Shown here piece by piece: positions 56,077-64,000 of a stretch of DNA of 64,000 nt. Where the stretch lies: positions 24,195,811 through 24,259,810 of the forward strand of contig NC_034012.1 in assembly GCF_000346465.2 (NCBI RefSeq), written 5' to 3'. The position numbers and the translations under genes were made by a program. Position 1 is the first letter of the stretch; every line of letters starts with the position of its first letter. Source of the stretch: Prunus persica. Taxonomy: Eukaryota; Streptophyta; Magnoliopsida; Rosales; Rosaceae. The notes under the pieces were generated by a model. That model was given only the letters and a program-made list of their open reading frames with translations, was not told the origin of the DNA and ran no database searches.

Positions 56077-56962
56077 ACAGCATGTTTGGCCTATGTCCAA
56101 AGACACGTCGATGAGAGCGGCCCGTTTGACCTACGTCCGGAGACGTGTCGATGAGTGTGACCCGTTTGGCCTATGTCTAGAGACGTGTCATGAGTGTGGC
56201 TCGTTTGGCCTACGTCCGGAGATATGTCGATGAGTGTGACTCGTTTGGCCTACGTCCGGAGACTTGTCGATGTATGTGGCCCGTTTGGCCTACGTCCGGA
56301 GATGTGTCGATAAGATGAGAGTGACCTGTTTGGCCTACGTCCGGAGACATGTCGATGAGTGTGACCCGTTTGGCCTACGTCCGGAGACGTGTCGATGTGA
56401 GTGGCCCGTTTGGCCTATGTCCGGAGACGTGTATATGAGAGTGGCCCGTTTGGCCTAAGTCCGGAGACGTGTCGATGAGTGTGGCTCGTTTGGCCTACGT
56501 CCGGAGACTTGTCGATGTGTGTGGCCTGTTTGGCCTACGTCCGGAGACGTGTCGATAAGATGAGAGTGACCTGTTTGGCCTACGTTCGGAGACATGTCGA
56601 TGAGTGTGACCCGTTTGGCCTACGTCCGGAGACGTGTCAATGTGTGTGGCCCGTTTGGCCTACGTCCGGAGACGTGTCGATGTGAGTGGCCCGTTTGGCC
56701 TACGTCCGGAGATGTGTCAATGAGAGTGGCCCGTTTGGCCTACGTCCGGAGACGTGTCGATGAGAGTGGCCCGTTTGGCCTACGTCCAGGGACGTGTCGA
56801 TGAGTGCGACCTGTTTGGCCTACGTCCGGAGACGTGTCGATGAGATGGGCCCGTTTGGCCTACGTCCGGAGACGTGTCGATGAGATGGGCCCGTTTGGCC
56901 TACGTCTAGAGACGTGTCGATGTGTGTGGTCCGTTTGGCCTACGTCCGGAGACGTGTCGATT
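56077..56962 (+). repeat. Tandem array, ~40-bp unit, ~22 copies
   Basis: Unit: GTTTGGCCTACGTCCGGAGA followed by CGTGTCGATGAGTGTGGCCC. Copies vary by point changes, and two copies carry a 6-8-bp extension (GATAAGATGAGAGTGACC). Located inside the Tat-like element on the 3' side of gag. Such minisatellites are common in Tat/Ogre 3' regions. Confidence 0.96.
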
Positions 56963-57327
56963 GTATTTGTGAACACTCCATTGGAAAGAAAAGCTTGAAC
57001 ATGTATTGATGTCTACGTGACTACATTGCTTTATTGAACAAAAGAGATTAGTTGCAGAGGTAACATCAAAAGTAACTTGTCTTCAATGGAGGTGAGGGAG
57101 GCCTGGCCGCCTGCTTGGAGCCGAGCTACTAGGCGAGGAGCTTCGTGGATAGTACCTTCAGAGGTGATGGGCATTCCGTTGTCTTGGAACTTCCTTCCCT
57201 TAAAAGGTGATGTCAGGATTATCTTTCATGACTGGGTAGCAGGTGACAGCTTGGGAGACCTTCGCTTGTCGCTTGCATGATCTTTCTCTTCTACTCCTCG
57301 GTGGTCAGCTTGGACTCTTAAAGTCGG

Positions 57328-59693
57328 CTAAGATCGTGCTGATCCGTATGACTTTTTTCGTGGAGGTTCGTTGGCAGCCGCGTCACGATCTTGGATTTGC
57401 TGGATAGCCCCCTTTGCGATGAATTCCATGCAATGGCCGTCTCCGACCAGTTCTTCGAGGTTCTTTTTCCAGGCGAAGCAGTCATTTATGTAATGACCGT
57501 GCCCTTCATGGAATTCACAGTATCTACTAGTATCCTTCTTGGCTGGGTTTCCCTTCAAAGGCGATGGTTTCTTCGACCAAGGCATGTTCTTTACTTGGGC
57601 TAAGATCTGTTGTATCGAAATAGTGAACTTGGTGTAGGTCTCAGTTGTTGGAGCACCTCCCTGAGGTTGTAATTCGCGCTTGCCCCCATCCTTGTCTTTT
57701 ATCATGTCTTTTCTTTGGCTTACCGGCTCAATCGGTTGATCGGCTTGCTTGGCAGCTTTCTTTGCGGCGGTCCGGTCATCGTCCCAAAGTGCATAGCGCT
57801 CTGCTGTCGCGAAGACTTCTACTAGTGTTTGGCAGGGAGAGATGGTCAGCTCGCGATACAGCTCACACTCAATTGGCAAGCCCCTCTTGAAGGCCAATGA
57901 CGCGATTCGGTCGTCACATCCAATGATGTTCGCCCTTTCTGCTTTGAACCTCTTGATGTAATCTCGGAGGGATTCATCGTACTTCTTTTGCAGGTTGAAC
58001 AGGTGGTCAGGGTTCTTCTTGATCGTCCTGTAAGAAGTGTATTCTTTGCTGAAGACGTAAGCTAGCTCCTTGAAGCTACTGATCGACCCAAATGGCAGGG
58101 TGTGGAACCAGTCTTGGGCTGCTCCTAGCAAGGTCATTGCAAACACCTTGCACATCAGCGCATCGTTAGCCTTGTAGAAGATCATGATACTTTTGAAGTG
58201 CTTTAGATGACTCTCGGGATCGGAATCCCCTTTGAAATGCGTGAATGAAGGCGTTGAGAATCTCTTTGGGGGAGCAGTCTGCTCGATCTCGGCAATGAAA
58301 TGTGTATAGTTTGCTTGGTCCACCTCCCTGCGTAGAGCATCTTCGAAATTTCAACCAATCTTTAAGTTACGAAGTCGGTCGTTTACGAGCTTCTCGACGT
58401 CCTCCGCGCGCATGGCTTGCCGATCACGTTGGCGACCCTCGTGATTCAAGCGGGGATGGTTGACTTCCTCATCGACTTGAAGAAGTTGACCTCCTTGGTT
58501 GTCCTGTCCGTGAGGCAGATTGGTGGATTGAGCTTGCGAAGATTCCTCCACGAGTTGTCGTCGCAAGTTGGTTCTCGAGCGGGTTAGTGAACTTCGGTCG
58601 TTGCGTTCGTCACGCAATCGTTCACGGAATCGTGCTCCCTGTGAGTCTAGTCTTGAATGGATCGTCAATTGGCTCAGAGTACGGCTTGCAGATGTCTGCG
58701 TCTCGTCAGCTTGATCTCGTTCTCTCCCCTGCCAGTTTTTCGCTGACTGACTAGTCTGGGATCCCTCAAAATGCTCGCCGGTATGCTCGCGGATCCTTCT
58801 CTCCTTGTCATGGGCTCCAAGGTTTTGACCCAAGTTGATCTGCTTGAAGAGCTGGCCAATTAAATTTTTTTGGTCGTCAACCCTTTGTGTAAGCTGATCA
58901 ACTCGTGAGTTAAGGCTCACTTGACTGCGCGGGTCAGGAATAGAGGTGTGGATCGAGCCCAATGGCAGATGGGCTAGGGTTCCATTAGATGTGTACACGA
59001 GTGCATACGTCAAGTGTGGTTGCAAAGGAGGGAGTGAATGGATTTGCTCCAAGACTAGGGAATGGCCCGAGATGGCATTGAGGTGGTCACGAATGGCGGC
59101 ACTGTCATGGGTGGCGGCATCAGCACCTAGGCCTTGCAGTTGCACGACGGAGGAGGCCATGGGGCTGCGTGGCTGCGCTGCACTTTCAGCAGCCACATGG
59201 CACAGCTGCTGCTGCGTTCCGGTTGCTATAGCAGTTGTTTGGAGAGGTTGCGTAGCTGGCTGGACAGCATGCGCAGCCACGAGGGGCTGCTGGAACCCAC
59301 CGGGAAGCTGCTGGAACGCGCTCGCAGCCATGGGAGGCTGCTGGAAATCTCCGGGAAGCTGTTGGAATGCGCTGGCAGCCATGGGAGGCTGCTGGAAATT
59401 TTCGGGAAGCTGTTGGAACGCGCTGGCAGCCATGGGAGGCTGCTGGAACTCGCTGGGAAGCTGCTGGAATGCTCTGGCAGCCACTGAAACTGGCGGGGGA
59501 GCTGCTGGAACGCACTGGCAGCCATGGGATGTTGCTGGATCTCGCTGAGAAGCTGCTGGAACGTGCTGGCAGCGATGGGAGGTTGCTGCAAATCGCTGGC
59601 AGCAGCTGTACCTCGTGGTGGCAGCGAGGCTTCGGCCGTTCCACAGTGCGCCGTAGCGGTGGTTTTGCCCCTAAGGCGTTTGCTTCCAACCAT
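57328..59693 (-). pseudogene. Ty3/gypsy (Tat-like) gag polyprotein with repeat-rich N-terminus
   Basis: Start at ATG 59691-59693 (MVGSKRLRGKTT). The first ~170 residues are about ten copies of an ~20-residue unit (FQQLPxxFQQPPMAASA type), encoded by ~60-bp DNA repeats. The frame shifts once near 59485. After a Ser/Arg/Gln-rich stretch an in-frame TGA lies at 58351-58353, and the same frame then continues with the gag core: PSFTHFKGDSDPESHLKHFK, LLGAAQDWFHTLPFGSISSF, ESLRDYIKRFKAERANI. The zinc knuckle is CEFHEGHGHYINDC, a C-x2-H-x4-H-x4-C variant typical of Tat-lineage gag. The ORF ends at 57328. Gag would form virus-like particles. With a frameshift and a stop this copy cannot make the full protein. 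Confidence 0.88.
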
Positions 59694-59780
59694 GGTTGTT
59701 TGGAAGGCTTTGGTGGATTGAAAAAATAGGTTTGGAGCACGCTTTGAGTATATCTCGTGCTCTCAATGAAAGCACCAATT

Positions 59781-60315
59781 TGTGGGAGCAAATTTCCCCA
59801 CGAGAATATTCGGTTCGGAAGATTCCCCTTTCTTCTTCGCCGCCTCTTTCTCCCTGCAAAATAGAACAAATAAGAGGACCACACCCAGGGGGTGTTGGCC
59901 AAAGGCCCTCCGATGCCTAAGTTAGTTCAATCAATCCGTAGAGAAACGATAGCTAAAATAGGGTACGGGATGTGTTTATCATATAAATCGGGCGGCCGGA
60001 GCCTTATGTAAAAGAGAGAGAGAAAAGAGATGACTAGGGTTTGAGAGGAATTTTCTATAGAGATTTTAGTAGTAGTTCTGACGTACCTCAACCCTTGTGT
60101 GTGGCCATGCTTTTATAGAGCCTCGTAGGGTTAGGGTTTGGAGAAAAATAATCCTTGTTGGGAAAGGACTTATTTTTCTGATTTTAGGAGATTTAAATCA
60201 ATTAGAGATTTAATGCGAATTAAATCCCTAATCAAGGCAAGAATCCCCAAATCAAATAATCCCCAAATGGAAGGAAATATTTGACCTAGGGTTTGCTTAA
60301 AATTAGGTTCCCACA
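59781..60315 (-). repeat. 5' LTR (right) of the Tat-like element
   Basis: 535 bp, same length as the left LTR. Confidence 0.95.
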
Positions 60316-60400
60316 CCTATATTTTCTCTAAATTATTGGGTACCTATTTTTAATTTATGAAAAATATACGAAAATTTCAATTACAAAGTAAGTGACTTAG

Positions 60401-60660
60401 TGTTATAAAACTAGAGGGAGAAAATGTAAAGAGAAGTGATATGCTAAAGATAAAGTTTCACCATGTTTATTCTTCCCTTAATCTTTGGTAGAACTACCTA
60501 TTTATAGGCTTACAAGATAGGAGATTGAATACCATCATTTACAATATACCTATAGGTTACAAGTACTAATTACAAATACTTAGTGTGTAAGTTACAAAAA
60601 ATCCAACGGTGGAATACTAAGAAGTATGGTGGTCATCCACCAATTCATGCATTTACAACA
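60401..60660 (-). mobile_element. Copia-like solo LTR, 260 bp, CTTAG duplication
   Basis: TGTTATAAAAC...TTTACAACA on the plus strand; CTTAG on both sides (60396-60400 and 60661-60665). It is the reverse-orientation relative of the LTR at 63633-63883 (shared TGTAAATGCATGA(A/G)TTGG and GGATGACCACCATAC blocks, and a cctataaatagg box). No internal domain, so it arose by LTR-LTR recombination. Confidence 0.93.
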
Positions 60661-60665
60661 CTTAG

Positions 60666-61528
60666 TTTTTTTTTAAAATTTTTTTGGTTAATAATATACC
60701 TATATTTTTATTTTTAGACGTATATATTTATATTTATATTCCTCATAGGTACGTTATTGGATATGTAATTTACATATATATATATATTTGCAATTTTAAG
60801 AGGCGATATGTGAGAGAGAATGACAACCAAAAGAAATGGGGTGATTGATATGCTATTAATAGGGAGTATTAATTACAATTATGGCAGTTAATGAAATGCT
60901 TGAAATAAATTATAAATAAAATATGAAGTTTAGTGGCAACGATGTAAAAATATAGGAATACTACGACCTCTTATATCTTACTGGTCGTTTAAATTTGAAA
61001 TTGGGTTTTACGCATAGATTTATAGAGTGATGGTATATGTCTAGGAAATTGAAAATGTAGGAATCTATACTCGACAAGCCCTTTAAATAGTAAATTGAGT
61101 TTAGACCCATAAAATTCATTTTTAATCACCTATATTTTAAATTTATTGTTGGTGTGGCGCTTGTATGAGACGGATCTATATTCAGTTCTTGAGCGATTGA
61201 TTATCTTTCTTATGATACTTCTAGCTCAGACAGTCTTCCTGTAACCTGTAATTTGTTGGAGAAGTGGTGAGTTGTTCTTTTTCTTTTGTTTTTCATTACA
61301 CGTATTTACAAGAAGGGAGCTCATTTTTAGTCTTTCGTGACGACATTAGTTGACCAACCACATGATTTAACAAATGATGTACATCTATATGCACTAACTG
61401 GCAATCAATTTTGTCATCAGGACCAGTTAGCATAACTTTTTCTTCCATAGAAGTAGAAGGTGAAGAGAAGTCCAAGATCAAAGATGCAGTGGTGGTGTCA
61501 ATAACAGATAAGAAATCAAAACTTGTGC
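60666..61528. other. AT-rich intergenic DNA
   Basis: Contains the second copy of the duplicated TTTAAATAGTAAATTGAG block (~61083). A minus-strand ORF at 61296-61580 overlaps the root-cap relic and has no recognisable domain. No gene supported. Confidence 0.5.
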
Positions 61529-61745
61529 AACAAGTTTTATGCCCTAATTGAGGAAGTGCATTGTGTGTTGGGCTAGACATATGTATATGGTAGCGACTAT
61601 GTAATGGATGGCCTTGGAGTTGTTTGTAAGAGCTAGCTAATTAGGGGTCTCTCATGTTCTGTACTCTCGTCTTAAATAAAAAAGGCCAAGACTCTTGTGT
61701 ATGGCTCTACCAGTTTCATTGACATTTTGGTGTAATGTTTAGTCA
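61529..61745 (+). pseudogene. Root-cap family relic, second copy
   Basis: AACAAGTTTTATGCCCTAAT...GGAAGTG, then GTGTTGGGC(C/T)A(A/G)ACATATG, AGC(A/G)ACTATGT, then GGATGGCC(G/T)TGGAGTTGTTT matches successive parts of 45610-45860. The 3' flank (AAAAAAGGCCAAGACTC, GGCTCTA(G/C)CAGTTTCA) matches 45913-45965. Internal deletion has removed most of the C-terminal domain. Non-coding remnant of a duplicated root-cap locus. Confidence 0.8.
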
Positions 61746-61750
61746 TTTTA

Positions 61751-61899
61751 TAGTGAGGGCCTTATATATGGCCCTTAGGTGATGTCATATCTTTTAACCG
61801 TTGGATCATACTAACTAATTTGATCCAACGGCTAAACAATTTGATCTATAGGTTAAGAGATAAGGCCTCACTTAAAAGCCATATATAAGGCCCTCACTA
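61751..61899. mobile_element. MITE, 149 bp, flanked by TA
   Basis: TAGTGAGGGCCTTATATATG... and its inverse at the right end (...CATATATAAGGCCCTCACTA), plus inner pairing of AACCGTTGGATCA with TGATCCAACGGCT. TA dinucleotides lie immediately outside both ends (61749-61750, 61900-61901). A Stowaway- or other TA-targeting MITE is likely. Confidence 0.85.
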
Positions 61900-61901
61900 T
61901 A

Positions 61902-63632
61902 AAAATCTTGGTAATGTTAATTGACAACACATAGTGCTCAAGTCTATGAGCAAACCCCTCAAACCCAATCCAATAAGACATTAGGTCACTTATGCCGAGC
62001 AGACCATTGAGGGCCTCACAAAAATAATTGTTGAAAGAAAACGTAAAAACTAAACGGTTTTGATTGTTAGATTATAGCCTTAACAAGATGCCCTTATTTT
62101 ACTTTAATAACATCCGTACCCGAGAAAAAATCATTAATCAATCACATTCTCTCTAGTGATTATTGCCCTTTAATTTTAAGGAGCATTTTTTCTCACCACC
62201 TTAATCAAAGGCGTACGCTCACCACCACTCTTAAAGAGTGATATCTATCATAATATAACTTTAGTTAACTTTTCTATGAGAATAAATAAAAAAATTTGAA
62301 AAAGGACCCAGAACACACATCCCAATTCTCTCTCCCATTTTTTTCTCCTTTCGCCCTTGTTTTTCTTTTCTTCCCCTTCCCTTTCTCTCTCTTCTCCCTT
62401 GCAACTTTCTCCCTTACTATGTATCTCTCCCTCTATCACACTCTTTCCAGCAGCCACTATTAAACAAATATATATTTCTTCCCATCTCCCTCGCCACCTA
62501 TCCGTCTTCCCATCTCCCTCCTCAGCCAACATCCCCAACCTCTCTTTCCCTCCCATTCTCGTTAAACAGTAACACGCATTAAGAAAAAGCCAGAAATCGT
62601 GAAAATCAGTGCAAAACCATTAAACGTAAAACAAGAAATCTTCAATAGCACCTCGTATGACAAAACCACACAAGTGAAAGAAGGGCAATAATTGATGTCA
62701 TGAGCAACCAAATAAATGGTTTGTTTGTTTGTTGCTATGTTAATTTTTTCAACCACTTTCGGGGTAGTGTTGTTTGATGTTGGTATTATTGGAGAGGGAC
62801 TGCAACCAAGGGGCCGCAGTGCGAGGTAGGTGGATTGGCGAAGACGTGATACTGTATCACTCTATAATTTCTCATCTAATATAGTGAGAACTAGAACCAA
62901 ACTAACTTTGATAAAAGGAGAAATGTAAATTTAATAAATGACAACAATTCTAGCTACTAATTTGCTCACTATAGACGATATCAAAATGACATCAAATGGA
63001 AGTATTTTTTTTTTCCTCAATATAAAGAAAATGGCTAAGCGGATGTGGGAAACCAGCCTCACCTCCCGTTGGGATCATAGGTGAGATTCTGACGTTACGA
63101 CTCAAGATCTCATATTAGGAAAACAACATATCTTATGATGGTTTAAGAGCCCTTAGGTACCTTTCCCTTACAGGCTAATTTTTAAGTATGCCAAGTTGAG
63201 TTGTAGTGTTAGAGAATAGTGATCATGATCCGTGACATAAAGTGAGAAAGAAAAAACAATAGGTCAATCAGACCTCACATCTAATTTCCGAGAAAGAAAA
63301 AGCAACAGTTCAGACCTCAAATTTAATTTCCGTCAAACTTTAGGCCTTAGATAAGGGAAAAATGTCCATTCAACAAGGGTAGAAGATGTGCTCATACCAC
63401 CAAATTATGCAGGAACACATATTGTTGACAAATTACAAAAAAAGATATGTACAACACTAAAAGCTAACGACTTAACAAATAAAAATGGGATATAATTTTC
63501 TCACTCCCCTTTTCTCCACTTACACTCCCTTTTGTTTTTTAGTACTTTTTAATCAATTTTATTCTTTCCCTTTCCTATTCTACCTTATCCTACATTAATT
63601 TCTTTTTACTTCATTTTTATATTAGTTCTTTT
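61902..63632. other. Intergenic DNA, no gene
   Basis: A pyrimidine-rich block near 62330-62560 gives false ORFs on both strands. GGAGCATTTTTTCTCACCACC near 62180 is an inverted relative of text at ~44459. Nothing else recognised. Confidence 0.55.
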
Positions 63633-63883
63633 TGTTGTAAATGCATGAGTTGGTGGATGACCACCATACCTCTTAGCATTCACCCTTTCTAATCATATGT
63701 AACCTATACACTAAATACCATAGTTATGGGCTTGTAACTTATGAATTGTTAATGTCTTCTTACCATTGTAAGTCTATAAATAAGAGGTCTTATCAAGATG
63801 ATATATACAAGTTGATTGAACAATTTCTATTGTCTTTCTCTACTTTCCAATTCTCTCTACAATTTTCCTTTAGTTATATAACA
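63633..63883 (+). repeat. Copia-like 5' LTR at the window edge
   Basis: TGTTGTAAATGCATGAG...TAGTTATATAACA, 251 bp, with a gtctataaataag box at ~63772. Followed at once by CGTTATTAGCACGAC, a primer-binding-site-like sequence commonly seen after this LTR type, so an internal region probably continues beyond the window. Related to the solo LTR at 60401-60660. Confidence 0.8.
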
Positions 63884-64000
63884 CGTTATTAGCACGACAT
63901 TGCTCTTGGTATGTTTTTTTTCTCTGAATTTTCTTTCTTCTTATATGAGCTAGAGTCATCACATGGTATAGAGTTTCTTTATACTCACCATCAAACTTCA

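Larger units (their letters stand above)
54307..60315 (-). mobile_element. Complete Ty3/gypsy Tat-like retrotransposon, 6,009 bp, gag-only
   Basis: LTRs of exactly 535 bp at 54307-54841 and 59781-60315 (TGTGGGAGCA...GGTTCCCACA) differ at about 10 positions by eye (~98% identity). CCTAT flanks both ends (54302-54306, 60316-60320). Orientation is minus: the sequence inside the right LTR (AATTGGTGCTTTCATTGAG on the minus strand) is the primer-binding region, and the purine run GAAGCTGGGGGGCAT just inside the left LTR is the polypurine tract. Only gag is recognisable, with no protease, RT, RNase H or integrase. The space between gag and the 3' LTR holds an antisense ORF and a tandem array. It is a non-autonomous derivative, and probably relies on a related complete element. 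Confidence 0.95.

Noticed and set aside
56077..56962. Regular ~40-bp repeats that could suggest a CRISPR array
   Set aside because: There are no unique spacers between repeats; it is a head-to-tail minisatellite inside an LTR retrotransposon in plant DNA.
58946..59902. Several ORFs of 60-240 codons on both strands over the Tat-like gag N-terminus
   Set aside because: The 60-bp repeats keep all frames open; only the minus-strand frame leading into the gag core has family similarity.
62248..62572. ORFs on both strands in a pyrimidine-rich block
   Set aside because: Biased composition (CTCTCC runs), no domain, no splice or start context.

Overview
This is a stretch of nuclear plant DNA, almost certainly from a eudicot. 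It has large AT-rich non-coding blocks, spliced genes with GT-AG introns, and plant-specific transposon families: MuDR with SWIM finger, CACTA TNP2 with DUF4218 and DUF4216, a Tat-type Ty3/gypsy gag, Copia elements and Tourist-like MITEs. The TE content and a root-cap-family pseudogene would fit a woody Rosaceae genome, but that is a guess and cannot be proved from the window. There are no bacterial features. Only one host gene looks undamaged in what is visible: the first three coding exons of a terminal nucleotidyltransferase (TUT/HESO1-URT1-like) on the minus strand at 960-2819. The other host-like sequences are relics: a root-cap protein pseudogene (45.3-45.9 kb), a more decayed second copy (61.5-61.7 kb) and an F-box-associated domain fragment (53.15-53.56 kb).

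Two very large DNA transposons dominate. (1) A 15.46-kb Mutator-like element (3302-18762) has 129-bp terminal inverted repeats differing at two positions and a perfect 9-bp target duplication (ATATTTCTT). It carries an uninterrupted 817-codon MuDR-type transposase (minus), a spliced DUF1985 gene followed by a Ulp1/C48 peptidase gene (plus, with lesions), a two-exon GRF-zinc-finger membrane protein (minus), and two small unassigned genes that look like diverged paralogues of each other. It sits about 480 bp upstream of the nucleotidyltransferase start codon. (2) A 14.16-kb CACTA element (26415-40575) has inserted into a decayed LINE, splitting it into 23.06-26.41 kb and 40.58-42.04 kb. Both CACTA genes, TNP2 transposase (3 coding exons) and a Transposase_24/TNP1 protein fused to a Ulp1 peptidase (6 coding exons), can be traced with open frames and consistent splice phases. 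The element is saturated with ACGACGG/CCGTCGT-type motifs in both subterminal regions and also in the introns of the TNP1-Ulp1 gene. A 40-bp-arm hairpin lies in the inferred 5'-leader intron of TNP2.

From 42 kb onward the window is a graveyard of nested repeats: Copia gag and LTR fragments, a 171-bp Mutator-like MITE with a 10-bp target duplication, a 975-bp Harbinger/Tourist-like element (TTA duplication) containing a CCA-rich low-complexity block and a 100-N assembly gap, and hairpin MITEs. A complete 6.0-kb Ty3/gypsy Tat-like element (54307-60315, two 535-bp LTRs, CCTAT duplication) carries a repeat-rich damaged gag, no recognisable pol, an ORF antisense to gag and a ~22-copy 40-bp tandem array. 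A Copia solo LTR (60401-60660, CTTAG duplication) and a related 5' LTR at the right edge of the window (63633-63883) follow.

No tRNA, rRNA or CRISPR array was recognised. Splice sites were assigned by eye from GT-AG signals plus reading-frame continuity, so exon edges are inferences.
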